NCBI GenBank assembly: GCA_902545825.1
Contig: CACCHS010000003.1
Location: 1 to 55,781 of the forward strand
Origin: an uncultured Pelagibacteraceae bacterium
GTDB taxonomy: Bacteria; Pseudomonadota; Alphaproteobacteria; Pelagibacterales; Pelagibacteraceae
Reading direction: 5' to 3'
Length of the DNA stretch: 55,781 nucleotides
The notes under the pieces: model-generated
What the model saw: the letters and a program-made list of their open reading frames with translations, nothing else
Told to the model about the DNA's origin: nothing
The model's database searches: none
Shown: positions 34,931-43,999 of the stretch, one piece after another
Layout: each line of letters opens with the position of its first letter
How positions within the stretch are numbered: the stretch's first letter is position 1
Made by a program: the position numbers and the translations under genes

Positions 34931-36235
34931 TTATAAATATTTTTTAAGTTTATCTGAAACATTAATTTTTTTATTGTTAACGTAATTTTCGTGATTTTGT
35001 TCAATATCTTTCAGTTCATATAGATAGTTCACCATAATTCCAAATGATCTTTGAAATCCAACTTCTGAAACGTTAGCATTAATATTTATATCATCTATTA
35101 TTGCTCCATTACCTAGGTGAAATCTACTTACGTCATTAATAGGAAAGCCTTTTTTGTTTTTTTCATTTGTTAGATAGTGCATTACTAATTTAATCATTGA
35201 CTCTTTATTCCCCAAAATTCTAGTATCACCAATTTTTAAATCTGCTGATTTAAGAAAATTGATACTCTCTGGAGGAAAACCAGTAATTATTTTAATTTTT
35301 TCATCTTCTAAATATGAGAACCAGTCTCTAAAGCCAGGTATTGGTGATAAGGTTCCAAAGTTTTTAATGTGCGGAAGTTCTTCCTGAATTTCATAAACAA
35401 CTCTCTTAATTAAAAAATTCCCAAGTGTAACTCTTGATAAACCCTCTTGACAATTGCTAATAGAGTAAAAGGTTGCAGTATCATTTTTTTTATTTCCTGC
35501 AGTTGTTGGTTTAAGTAATTCTTGTATTGACTTGCCTAAGCCTTTTGTTAAAGCTACCTGCACAAATATAATTGGTTCATCATCGAGTGCTGGATGAAAA
35601 TAGGAAAAAAATCTTCTATCCTCACCCAATCTTATTTTAAGATCATTCATATCTTTAATATGATGAACTCTCTCATACTTAATAATTTTTTCTAATATTG
35701 CAGCTTTTGTTTCCCAAGTTATTTTTTCTAACTTTAAAAAACCTGGATTAAACCATGATTTAAATAAATGCCTTAAATCATTATCTAATGGGGTAAGCTC
35801 TTGATTATCTTTAAGAAAACTTATTAGATCCTCTCTTATACTTAAAATCACAGGTGTTCCATTAGGCGCCATATTCATTCTTGTAAATAATTCTCTTCTT
35901 TGACCTTCAGCAATTCTAAATAACTCAAATAAATTTTTATCGTCTTGTTTTTTCTTATATATATCTATAGCTGCCTCTACCTTACTATGACTTGGTTTAT
36001 ATTTTTCGTTAATCTTTTTAAAAAATAACAATTTATTTTCATGAGACAAAGTTTGATATAAATCTGTTACGTCTCTTGCAACTGTAATACCAAATGCAGC
36101 TCCTTTATTTGAAAGCAAATCATCGCAAAGTGTAATTATAGTTTCGACATCATTTTTTTTTACAACTGTGCTTTTTTTAAATAATTTTTTTCCAGCGTCA
36201 GCAATTGATGAAATTATATCTTTTAAATTAAACAT
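34931..36235 (-). CDS. Malonyl-CoA decarboxylase
   Basis: Converts malonyl-CoA to acetyl-CoA and CO2. The 434-residue protein has the helical N-terminal domain and a GNAT-like catalytic domain: HPALDDEPIIFVQVALTKG, FYSISNCQEGLSRVTLGNFL with the conserved Ser, SPIPGFRDW, and RFHLGNGA with the conserved His. No mitochondrial or export signal is seen, so it is cytoplasmic. It sits between two TSUP paralogues and downstream of dusA and a TRAP operon on the same strand. In rhizobia this enzyme (MatA) works beside a malonate TRAP carrier, hinting at a similar use. Confidence 0.93.
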   Translation of the reverse strand: MFNLKDIISSIADAGKKLFKKSTVVKKNDVETIITLCDDLLSNKGAAFGITVARDVTDLYQTLSHENKLLFFKKINEKYKPSHSKVEAAIDIYKKKQDDKNLFELFRIAEGQRRELFTRMNMAPNGTPVILSIREDLISFLKDNQELTPLDNDLRHLFKSWFNPGFLKLEKITWETKAAILEKIIKYERVHHIKDMNDLKIRLGEDRRFFSYFHPALDDEPIIFVQVALTKGLGKSIQELLKPTTAGNKKNDTATFYSISNCQEGLSRVTLGNFLIKRVVYEIQEELPHIKNFGTLSPIPGFRDWFSYLEDEKIKIITGFPPESINFLKSADLKIGDTRILGNKESMIKLVMHYLTNEKNKKGFPINDVSRFHLGNGAIIDDININANVSEVGFQRSFGIMVNYLYELKDIEQNHENYVNNKKINVSDKLKKYL

Positions 36236-36254
36236 TTTATTATCTATATATTAA

Positions 36255-37091
36255 TTAACTTATATTTAAATATTCAATAAATGATCTTACTGAAACAGCT
36301 ATTAGAAATGTTCCAAAAATCTTACTTAATAATTTTTTATCTATTCTATAGACAGCTTTAGCACCTAAACGTGCCATTATCATTGTCACAGGAACAAATA
36401 CCAAAAAACCTAACAAGTTTATATAGCCAAAACTAAAAGGCGTCGTTACATTATTAACAATTTTTCCTCCAGTAATCATTGTAATTGTACCACTTACAGC
36501 GATTAAAAATCCTACTGCAGCTGCAGTTCCAATAGATTTTCGGATATCGTAACCAAAAGTTCTCATAAAAGGAACCATTAAAGAACCGCCTCCAATTCCT
36601 AATGGAACAGATATAAAGCCAATTATTACACCAGATATTTTTTTTACAAAGTCTGATATGGTTTTTGGATTATCAACCAACTTTTCTCTTAAAAAAATAA
36701 AAAATAGTCCAACCATAAAAGCAAAAATTGAGAAAAATAAAACTAAAGCAGGTGTTTTCATATTTACAGCCAAAAAAGTTCCAGCAATTACACCTGCAAC
36801 TATAAATAAACCAAAAGACTTAACCATTTTAAAATCAACGGCATCATATTCCATATGAGTTTTGGTAGAAATAATTGAAGTTGGAATTATTATTGCTAAC
36901 GAAGTTCCAACTGATAAATGCATTCTTGTAACAATATCGAAATCCAAAACTGTAAAAGCATAATACAAAGCTGGAACCATAATTATTCCACCACCCACAC
37001 CTAAAAGTCCAGCCATAAAACCAGCGATAGCTGCTGCTAATGCAAGAACTGATAATAAATTAATTATCTCATTTAAATTTAAAGCTTCCAT
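36255..37091 (-). CDS. TSUP (TauE/SafE) family permease, paralogue B
   Basis: A 278-residue carrier with about eight helices. Repeats are FMAGLLGVGGGIIMVPALYYAF near residue 25 and SVPLGIGGGSLMVPFMRTFGYDIRKSIGTAAAVG in the second half. It is similar along its length to paralogue A but keeps the full GIGGGSLMVP second motif, where A has GITGAMINVP, so the two may differ in substrate. It shares its first base with the dusA stop and ends 19 bases before the decarboxylase gene. Anion export or import cannot be told apart. Confidence 0.9.
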   Translation of the reverse strand: MEALNLNEIINLLSVLALAAAIAGFMAGLLGVGGGIIMVPALYYAFTVLDFDIVTRMHLSVGTSLAIIIPTSIISTKTHMEYDAVDFKMVKSFGLFIVAGVIAGTFLAVNMKTPALVLFFSIFAFMVGLFFIFLREKLVDNPKTISDFVKKISGVIIGFISVPLGIGGGSLMVPFMRTFGYDIRKSIGTAAAVGFLIAVSGTITMITGGKIVNNVTTPFSFGYINLLGFLVFVPVTMIMARLGAKAVYRIDKKLLSKIFGTFLIAVSVRSFIEYLNIS

Positions 37092-38095
37092 TAAGTATTT
37101 GCCTGATTAGCCTTTTCGTTATTTTGTACAATTGTCATTATGTGTTTAGATTTTTGGAAATCAGAGTCTCTTGCCATCATATTATCACTTAAATACTTCT
37201 TCCATTCTTTAGAACCAGGTTGACCAAAATAAAGTCCTACAGTATGTCTCATGACCTGGTTTACTTTTGTTCCAAGTTTAATTTCTTCCTCCAGATATTT
37301 TAGAATTTGTTTTACAATTTTCTCGCGTGATGAAATATTTGAGTTTTTAAAAATAACATTTTCAATATCTTTAAGGAAATAAGGATTTTGATAAATTGCT
37401 CTACCAATCATTACACCATCACAAAAATTTAAATGTTTTTGTATTTGATCGGTGTCAGTAATTCCACCATTAATAATAATTTCTAGATCAGGATTTGATT
37501 TTTTAATATCATAAACCATCTGATAATTTAGTTTAGGAATATTTAAATTTTGTTTTGGTGTTAAGCCTTTTAGTATTGCTTTTCTTGCATGAAGAATAAT
37601 TGTTTTACAGCCTGAGCTCTTCATTTTATTAATAAACATATTTAGATAGTCAAATTCTTCAGTATCATCAAAGCCTATTCTAGTTTTTGCAGTCACTGGA
37701 ATATTGCAAGAGTTTTTCATTTCCGCTAAACACTCGGATACAAGATCTGGTTCTTTCATTAAACAAGCTCCGAAGGAATTTTTTTGAACCTTTTTACTTG
37801 GACAGCCTAAATTAATATTCACTTCGTCATAACCATAATCCTCTGCTATCTTTGCTACCTCTGCTAATTCCTTTTTGTCAGAACCTCCAACTTGTAAAGC
37901 TAATGGTTTCTCTAAATTATTGAATTTTAAAAGTTTATGTTTATCTCCACGTAAAACAGCTTTGGTTACAACCATCTCTGTATACAGCATCACATTTTTA
38001 CTAATTAATCTTAAAAAGTAACGATCATGGCGATCGGTGCAGTCCATCATAGGTGCTACCGAAACTTTTCTATTTATTTTTTTTTTAGTATCCAA
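37091..38095 (-). CDS. dusA: tRNA-dihydrouridine synthase A
   Basis: FMN enzyme reducing uridines 20/20a of the tRNA D-loop. The 334-residue protein has the DusA start VSVAPMMDCTDRHDRYFLR, the catalytic Cys in NLGCPSKKVQKNSFGACLM, PVTAKTRIGFDD, HARKAILKGLTPKQN and IINGGI/GVMIGRAIYQNP. It overlaps dctM by 11 bases and touches TSUP paralogue B, so a tRNA modification gene is placed within a transport and catabolic run, probably by compaction and not shared function. Confidence 0.95.
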   Translation of the reverse strand: MDTKKKINRKVSVAPMMDCTDRHDRYFLRLISKNVMLYTEMVVTKAVLRGDKHKLLKFNNLEKPLALQVGGSDKKELAEVAKIAEDYGYDEVNINLGCPSKKVQKNSFGACLMKEPDLVSECLAEMKNSCNIPVTAKTRIGFDDTEEFDYLNMFINKMKSSGCKTIILHARKAILKGLTPKQNLNIPKLNYQMVYDIKKSNPDLEIIINGGITDTDQIQKHLNFCDGVMIGRAIYQNPYFLKDIENVIFKNSNISSREKIVKQILKYLEEEIKLGTKVNQVMRHTVGLYFGQPGSKEWKKYLSDNMMARDSDFQKSKHIMTIVQNNEKANQANT

Positions 38096-39416
38096 GTGCT
38101 TTACCCATAATTTTATCAGGTAACCAAGTAACGATCTCAGGAAATATACATAAAATTACTATAGCTAAAGCCATTATTATCATAAATGGTATAGATCCTT
38201 TTAAAATTTCTGACAAACTAACGTCTGGAGTAATTCCTTTTATAATATAAAGATTTAAACCTACGGGTGGCGTTATTAAACCAATTTCCATATTTATGGT
38301 AAATACTATTGCAAACCAATAAGGATCAAAACCTAATGTTGTAATCACAGGTAATAATATTGCTGAAGTCATAACAATGACTGCAACTGGAGGCAAAAAG
38401 AAACCTGCTATTAAAAGAAATATATTTATTAAAATGAATACTACCCATTTGTTAGAGCTTAAATCAACCATACTCTGCGCTAAAGATTGAGTTACATAAA
38501 GTTGTGATAGAGTAAATGCAAAAAGATAAGAGGCAGCAATAATGAACATTATCATTACGCTTTCCTTCATTGAAACTTTAACTATGTTCCAAATCTTTTT
38601 TGGCTGATAAATTTTATAAACAACAGCAATTAATACAAAAACTAAAAATGCTCCTACACCAGATGCCTCCGATGGTGTTGCCACTCCTCCATAAAGAACA
38701 TACAAAACACCCGCTATGATCGCTAAGAAAGGAAGAATTCTTGGTAATACTTCAAGTTTTTCTTTTAAGGTTGGCTTTACTCTATTTCTTAATGCTTTTG
38801 CTGCATCTTTATCAATAAAATAACTATGAATTAACGCCCATATAGCAAACATACCTGCCAACATAAATCCTGGAATAAGACCACATAAAAACAATCTACC
38901 AATAGATGTACCAGTTGCAATTCCGTAAACAATTAAAACAATGCTTGGAGGAATTAAAACTCCTAAAGTTCCACCTGCTGCTATTGTTCCCGTTGCAATT
39001 TGATCTGAATATCCTCTTTTTCTCATTTCTGGTATTCCCATTGTTCCAATCGCTGCACAAGTTGCGGGGCTTGATCCACTTAAAGCTGCAAAAATTGAAC
39101 AAGCTCCAATATTAGAAATTACTAATCCTCCTGGTACTCTCCAGAGCCACCTATCTAATCCTGTATATAAATCTTTTCCAGCTGGAGAATTTGCTACAGC
39201 CATTCCCATCAAAATGAACATTGGTATAGAAAGCAAAACAAATGAGTTAAGTCCTGCAAAAAATGTTTCAGCAAAAACATCGAGCATTTGAAAACCTTCG
39301 AATGATACTAACAATGCAATCGAAACAAAACTCAAACCAAAAGCAATTGGAATCCCAGAAAAAAGTACCAATAAAGTAAAAACTGCAACAATTAAAGCTA
39401 TTATCAATGGATCCAT
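38085..39416 (-). CDS. dctM: TRAP transporter large permease (DctM)
   Basis: The 443-residue inner-membrane protein has about twelve helices. It uses the sodium gradient to import the organic acid carried by DctP. Typical segments are IPMFILMGMAVANSPAG, LSGSSPATCAAIGTMGIPEM and GGTLGVLIPPSIVLIVYG in the first half, and NMEIGLITPPVGLNLYII near the end. It follows dctQ with no gap and overlaps dusA by 11 bases. Confidence 0.95.
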   Translation of the reverse strand: MDPLIIALIVAVFTLLVLFSGIPIAFGLSFVSIALLVSFEGFQMLDVFAETFFAGLNSFVLLSIPMFILMGMAVANSPAGKDLYTGLDRWLWRVPGGLVISNIGACSIFAALSGSSPATCAAIGTMGIPEMRKRGYSDQIATGTIAAGGTLGVLIPPSIVLIVYGIATGTSIGRLFLCGLIPGFMLAGMFAIWALIHSYFIDKDAAKALRNRVKPTLKEKLEVLPRILPFLAIIAGVLYVLYGGVATPSEASGVGAFLVFVLIAVVYKIYQPKKIWNIVKVSMKESVMIMFIIAASYLFAFTLSQLYVTQSLAQSMVDLSSNKWVVFILINIFLLIAGFFLPPVAVIVMTSAILLPVITTLGFDPYWFAIVFTINMEIGLITPPVGLNLYIIKGITPDVSLSEILKGSIPFMIIMALAIVILCIFPEIVTWLPDKIMGKALGY

Positions 39417-39911
39417 TTAATTATAATCCTCATCATCAATTAATTTAATAATTTCTGCTATGTACTGTAATATCATCAATAAAGCACCTAGCATCATTGA
39501 TGAGTATGGTATCCATAATGGTGGATCCCAAACTGTACCTGTAGAGTAATTTTTGGTAAATGCCTCCTCTACCATTAAAAATCCAAAATAAAATAAAATT
39601 AAGAAAAATAACAAACTTATAGAAGATGTAAAAATCTTTAATCTAATAATATTTTTCTTTGATAAAAAATCGTAAATCCATTCCATACTAACATGAGCTT
39701 TCTCACTAAGTACATAAACACTTCCTATAAAAGTTGAGGCAACTAATAACATAGTGACAAGTTCTGTTTGCCATGTGATTGCTCTTTGAAAAAAATATCT
39801 TTCAAAAACAAGCTCAACTATTACCAAGATTGATAAGAGTAATGCTAATACAGCAAAAGCACCACATGCTTTAGCTATTAAGTCACAAAACTGAAGATAT
39901 TTTTTTTTCAT
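39417..39911 (-). CDS. dctQ: TRAP transporter small permease (DctQ)
   Basis: The 164-residue, four-helix subunit pairs with DctM. The segment FQRAITWQTELVTMLLVASTFIGSVYVLSEKAHVSM contains the conserved WxxE and EKAHV features of the family. The ATG directly follows a run of seven T on the minus strand, and the only Shine-Dalgarno-like sequence (AGGGG, 7 bases before ATG) lies in the arm of a strong hairpin, so its translation may depend on that hairpin opening. Confidence 0.93.
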   Translation of the reverse strand: MKKKYLQFCDLIAKACGAFAVLALLLSILVIVELVFERYFFQRAITWQTELVTMLLVASTFIGSVYVLSEKAHVSMEWIYDFLSKKNIIRLKIFTSSISLLFFLILFYFGFLMVEEAFTKNYSTGTVWDPPLWIPYSSMMLGALLMILQYIAEIIKLIDDEDYN

Positions 39912-39913
39912 AA

Positions 39914-39949
39914 AAAAACCCCTATCTAAATGGTTAAATAGGGGTTTTT
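39914..39949 (-). terminator. Hairpin with T-run between dctP and dctQ, covering the dctQ RBS
   Basis: On the minus strand AAAAACCCCTAT pairs perfectly over 12 bases with ATAGGGGTTTTT, loop of 12 bases, then two more T before the dctQ ATG. It begins 10 bases after the dctP stop. This is the shape of an intrinsic terminator, and its 3' arm holds the AGGGG that best fits a dctQ ribosome-binding site. Partial termination would keep DctP in excess over the membrane subunits. Confidence 0.8.
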
Positions 39950-39959
39950 ATATATTATT

Positions 39960-40970
39960 TTATTTAACTGATAAAGCCATTTCCATTAGCTTGTCGCCAC
40001 CTGGAACTTTGTCAGCAAATGCTTTGTGTGAAGATTGCTTAGCAATCTCTACCCATGCAGCATGGTCTTTTGCATCCATATATACTAACTTAACACCTGC
40101 AGCTTTATAAGCCTCTTCAAACTTTTTATCTAAGTTTTCTACCTGTGCTGTCATATATTTTTCAGCTTTTTTTCCAGCTTTCATCAAAGCCTTTTGTTGC
40201 TTTGAGCTTAAAGCATCAAAAGATTTTTTTGACATAAGGATTGGTTCATACATAAACCATAAACCAAATTTTCCTGGAGGAGTTGCACATGAAACTTGCT
40301 CATAAATTTTATAACTTACAAAACTTCCTGAACTTGTGTTAGCTCCAGTTAATACACCTGTTTGAAGGCCAGTATAAATTTCAGATGAAGGCATACTTTG
40401 AATACCTGCCCCTGCTGCTTCTAACATTTGGTTAAATGCTTTTCCTGCAGCTCTCATCACTTGTCCTTTGGCATCACTAGGATTTTTTATACATTTAGTT
40501 TTTGAAGCAAAACCACCGCCTAACCAAGCATCAGATAAAACAACCACACCAGCATCATTTATGATTTTTTTAATTTCAGTCATCATTGGACCTTTATTAA
40601 ATCTTAATGCATGCTTATGGTTTTTAACTGTTCCTGGCATTAAAGTAGCATCAAATTCTGGATGGAATTTTGATGCGTAAGCTAATGGGAATGCAGAAAT
40701 ATCCAATTGACCAGTAGTCATTGGCTTCCATTGTTCTTTTGGTTTGTATAATGATTTAGCTGGATAAATTCTTATATCTATTCCAACGTTTGCTTTTTTG
40801 ACTTCGTCTGCAATGATTTGAACCATTTCATGACGAGGGTCATATGATCCATCAGCTCTTGGAGTACCTGGCCATTGGTGACTAGCTTTTAAAGTTACAG
40901 CAAAAGCAGAACCAATAGTAGTGAAAACAAAAACTAATGAAGTTAAAAATAATGATACTTTTTTAAACAT
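39960..40970 (-). CDS. dctP: TRAP transporter substrate-binding protein (DctP)
   Basis: A 336-residue periplasmic receptor with signal peptide ending SAFA (residues 1-24). Family features are LKASHQWPGTPR, the RIYPAKSLYKPKEQW segment, KGQVMRAAGKAFNQML with the conserved Arg that grips the carboxylate, and ANTSSGSFVSYKIYEQ. The ligand is probably an organic acid; malonate is one idea given the nearby malonyl-CoA decarboxylase. It heads the operon behind a good promoter and has a strong Shine-Dalgarno (GAGGAG). It is divergent from the CaiB/BaiF gene. Confidence 0.95.
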   Translation of the reverse strand: MFKKVSLFLTSLVFVFTTIGSAFAVTLKASHQWPGTPRADGSYDPRHEMVQIIADEVKKANVGIDIRIYPAKSLYKPKEQWKPMTTGQLDISAFPLAYASKFHPEFDATLMPGTVKNHKHALRFNKGPMMTEIKKIINDAGVVVLSDAWLGGGFASKTKCIKNPSDAKGQVMRAAGKAFNQMLEAAGAGIQSMPSSEIYTGLQTGVLTGANTSSGSFVSYKIYEQVSCATPPGKFGLWFMYEPILMSKKSFDALSSKQQKALMKAGKKAEKYMTAQVENLDKKFEEAYKAAGVKLVYMDAKDHAAWVEIAKQSSHKAFADKVPGGDKLMEMALSVK

Positions 40971-41002
40971 TATTATCTCCTCTATTATTATTTAATTAAT
41001 GC

Positions 41003-41031
41003 ATTAAAATGAAGATATTGATAAGAGTCAA
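41003..41031 (-). promoter_or_regulatory. Sigma70-type promoter for the dctPQM operon
   Basis: On the minus strand TTGACT (41031-41026) and TTTAAT (41008-41003) each match 5 of 6 consensus bases with the ideal 17-base spacer. Transcription would start near 40996, giving a short leader before the GAGGAG Shine-Dalgarno and the dctP ATG at 40970. It is the best promoter match I found in the window. Confidence 0.6.
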
Positions 41032-41055
41032 GGCTACAAAGTAAGCACATATGTT

Positions 41056-42201
41056 ATGGATGGACCTTTAAAAAACCTTATAGTTATAGATTTAACAAGA
41101 GTATTGGTTGGACCTTATTGCACAATGATATTGTCAGACTTAGGGGCAAGAGTTATTAAAATTGAGGCTCCTGAGATTGGAGATGACTCAAGAAAATTTG
41201 GACCATTTGTTAAAGATTATTCTGCATACTTTATGTCGTTAAACAGAGGTAAAGAAAGTATAGCTTTAAATTTAAAAAATGAAGATGATAAAAAAATTTT
41301 TGAAAAAATTTTAGCAAAAGCAGATATCCTTGTTGAAAATTTTAAACCAGGAACCTTGGAAAAATGGGGGTATGGTTGGAAAGATGTGAGCAAAAAATAT
41401 CCAAATTTAATTTATGCATCAGCATCTGGATTTGGTCAAACTGGTCCCTTAAAGGAATTGCCTGCTTATGATATGGTTGTACAAGGAATGGGTGGCTTAA
41501 TGAGTGTTACAGGTCAGCCAAACTCCGAACCCACAAGAGTTGGAACCTCTATAGGAGATATAACAGCTGGCTTATTTACAGCTATCGGAATTAATGCGGC
41601 TCTTTATGATAGACAAAAAACTGGTAAAGGAATGTTTATTGATGTTTCAATGTTAGATTGTCAAATTGCAATTTTAGAAAATGCTATAGCAAGATATTTA
41701 TCAAACAATGAAATTCCAAAACCATTAGGATCTAGGCACCCTTCTATTGCTCCATTTGAAGCTTTTAAAACTAAAGATAGTTATATAATTATAGCTGCTG
41801 GAAATGATAAATTGTTCGAAAAATTATGTAATGTTTTAAATATTTCAGAAATATCAAAAGATGAAAAATTTAATTCAAATTCATCACGATCTAAAAATAT
41901 TGATCTGCTAAAAAAAATACTTGAAGAAAAACTTATAAATAAAAAAACATCTGAATGGGTTAAAGAAATGGAGAAAGATAAAATTCCTTGTGGACCTATT
42001 TACAATATTAAAGAAGCGGTTGAGAATCCTCAAATTGAATCAAGAAATATGATTGTTAAAGCATTTCACAAAGTTGTTGGTGACTTTAAATTAGCAGGAA
42101 ATCCAATTAAAATGTCAACTTATAAGGACGAGACAACTAGAGGTGACATTCCAGATTTAGACGAACATAGAGAAAAAATTATTAAAGAATTTGTTAAATA
42201 A
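41056..42201 (+). CDS. CaiB/BaiF (class III) CoA-transferase
   Basis: Class III transferases move CoA between carboxylic acids. The 381-residue protein has the family start LKNLIVIDLTRVLVGPYCTM, IKIEAPEIGDD, ENFKPGTLEKWG, SGFGQTGP, and PAYDMVVQGMGG with the catalytic Asp at residue 139. Divergence from dctP over 85 bases suggests it may activate the imported acid, with malonyl-CoA a possible product feeding the nearby decarboxylase. Formyl-, succinyl- or mesaconyl-type donors are equally open. It converges on rpoZ with one base between stops. Confidence 0.9.
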   Translation: MDGPLKNLIVIDLTRVLVGPYCTMILSDLGARVIKIEAPEIGDDSRKFGPFVKDYSAYFMSLNRGKESIALNLKNEDDKKIFEKILAKADILVENFKPGTLEKWGYGWKDVSKKYPNLIYASASGFGQTGPLKELPAYDMVVQGMGGLMSVTGQPNSEPTRVGTSIGDITAGLFTAIGINAALYDRQKTGKGMFIDVSMLDCQIAILENAIARYLSNNEIPKPLGSRHPSIAPFEAFKTKDSYIIIAAGNDKLFEKLCNVLNISEISKDEKFNSNSSRSKNIDLLKKILEEKLINKKTSEWVKEMEKDKIPCGPIYNIKEAVENPQIESRNMIVKAFHKVVGDFKLAGNPIKMSTYKDETTRGDIPDLDEHREKIIKEFVK

Positions 42202-42202
42202 T

Positions 42203-42736
42203 TTAAGAATTATTTTCTGTATCTTGAGAACTTTGGTCTTGCGTTTGTTCCTCAGCCTCAGAAACTTGATCTAAAGAGACATCATCATTTTCAGTATTAT
42301 CAGCTTGAGCTGCATCAACATTCACTTCAGTTTTGGCTCCACCTGATATCTCTACTAAATCGTCTTTTGTTACTTGAATTTTTTCTGGAATTTTTCTGGC
42401 TCTTTTAGATGGCAGTATTGGTGCACCACTTTTTGAAATTTCACCTTTATAAAGATTTTCAAAATCGTCCCCTACTTCTTCATCCTCTAATGAAGTATCA
42501 TCTAATTGCTCTACATGTTTTCTGAGTTTGTATACAGCACTGTCTTTTAAGTCTGAAACTTTTACATTCTCTTTAGCAATTTCTCTTAGTGAAATTACAG
42601 TATTTTTATCATTATCAATACTTACAGTTGGTTCTACACCTGAATTAAGTTGGGTTGTTCTCTCTTTTGCAACTAATACTAATTCGTAGGGACTTTCTAC
42701 TTTATCTATACAATCTTCTACTGTTACTCTAGCCAT
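42203..42736 (-). CDS. rpoZ: RNA polymerase omega subunit with long acidic C-terminal tail
   Basis: The first about 65 residues are the omega fold: [29 protein letters not shown] and [10 protein letters not shown]. Omega helps assemble RNA polymerase by clamping beta-prime. At 177 residues it is longer than the usual 80-130. The extra part, from about residue 110, has a basic patch ([11 protein letters not shown]) and then a low-complexity acidic tail rich in Glu, Asp, Gln and Ser, ending [12 protein letters not shown]. The tail is likely disordered and its role is unknown. It has its own short upstream gap of 43 bases before the MFS gene end. Confidence 0.9.
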   Translation of the reverse strand: MARVTVEDCIDKVESPYELVLVAKERTTQLNSGVEPTVSIDNDKNTVISLREIAKENVKVSDLKDSAVYKLRKHVEQLDDTSLEDEEVGDDFENLYKGEISKSGAPILPSKRARKIPEKIQVTKDDLVEISGGAKTEVNVDAAQADNTENDDVSLDQVSEAEEQTQDQSSQDTENNS

Positions 42737-42779
42737 GCGAGGTATTTATACTCAAGAATTCGATAAATCAAGATGTTTA

Positions 42780-43988
42780 TTATTTTAATTTCACTGGATT
42801 TAGTTTGTTTTTAACTAAAAAAAGTAAAACTAAAGATAGGGAAATATAAACACCAGAAATTACTGCTATTCCCTCAATTGAAAATCCTTTATCAATTAAA
42901 AAACCAAACAAAGCAGTTCCAAAAGCAGTCGCAAAAACCATTAAAGCAGTTGTTAAAGCTTTAATTGACCCAATATACTTCACTCCATATATTTCAGCCC
43001 ATGTAGAAGATCCTAAAACGTTTGCTAATCCATTTGTAATTCCAATTAGTCCAAGGAAAACAAAAGATGTCAACGGATGATTAAAAAATATAATTACAAA
43101 GATTGACAATAAGAGAGGTAAATTCATAAATATCAATATTTTTCTACTTGTAAATTTATCAATTAAAAAGCCAGCAATAAAAAGTGTGATTACGGACAGA
43201 ACCGAGTAAACCATAAATGATTGTGCTATTACATATGGACCCCAAGCTTTGGACGAGAGAATAAAAGATTGATAAACAAATGTTCCTGTTGCAATCCAAG
43301 GCATAGCGAGCATGTTTGCGCATAAAATATAAAACCTATAATCTTTTAATACCTCTGTTCTTTTCCAATTTTTAATTTCATTACTATTCAGATTTTCTTT
43401 ATCAGGTTCTCTAGAGTCAAAATTAAGGTTTCTAATTAAAGAAAAAGACATTACTGGTAAAAACAAAATTATTATAATTGATGTGTATATCCAAATATTC
43501 CTCCAATCATAAATTGTTAGAAGATAAACAATTAAAACAGGTAAGATAAATTCAGCAGTTGAAAGCCCAAACCACCCCGTGCTTAAAGCTTTGCCCCTCG
43601 ATTTTGTAAAATATCTAGAAATTGTTGTAGTAGCGGTATGAGACATCATTCCTTGACCAGAAAATCTCATTAAAAAAATTGCTATAAACAAGATACTGAT
43701 GGATGAAATTTTTGAGAAGAAAAAACATGAAAAAGATAGTGCTATAATTACAAGAAAAGCAAATTTAAAAATATTTATATCGTCAATTTTTTTTCCAACC
43801 CAAATTAAAATAAAACTACTTAGAAGTGTTGCAGATGCATAAATTGAGCCAAATTGTCCATGAGTTATAGAAAGTGCATCACGTATACTAGAATTAAATA
43901 ATCCAAGAAAAAAACTCTGTCCAAAACTAGAAAAAAATGTAAAGATAAATCCAAATAGTATTACTTTTAAACTTAAACTTTTAAACAT
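42780..43988 (-). CDS. MFS transporter
   Basis: The 402-residue protein has twelve predicted helices and the MFS loop motif in IWVGKKIDDINIFKF, with a related FLIDKFTSRKILIF in the second half. The pattern SSFGQSFFLGLFNSSIRDALSITHGQFG at the start resembles NNP/oxalate-formate-like carriers, but the substrate cannot be assigned. The start lies only 11 bases from the divergent 3-hydroxyisobutyrate-type dehydrogenase start. Confidence 0.88.
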   Translation of the reverse strand: MFKSLSLKVILFGFIFTFFSSFGQSFFLGLFNSSIRDALSITHGQFGSIYASATLLSSFILIWVGKKIDDINIFKFAFLVIIALSFSCFFFSKISSISILFIAIFLMRFSGQGMMSHTATTTISRYFTKSRGKALSTGWFGLSTAEFILPVLIVYLLTIYDWRNIWIYTSIIIILFLPVMSFSLIRNLNFDSREPDKENLNSNEIKNWKRTEVLKDYRFYILCANMLAMPWIATGTFVYQSFILSSKAWGPYVIAQSFMVYSVLSVITLFIAGFLIDKFTSRKILIFMNLPLLLSIFVIIFFNHPLTSFVFLGLIGITNGLANVLGSSTWAEIYGVKYIGSIKALTTALMVFATAFGTALFGFLIDKGFSIEGIAVISGVYISLSLVLLFLVKNKLNPVKLK

Positions 43989-43999
43989 ATAAATAAGAT

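Noticed and set aside
38896-39115. Overlapping shadow ORFs in dctM, one Asn/Cys-rich and one Leu-rich
   Set aside because: Both are out-of-frame readings of a membrane-protein gene.
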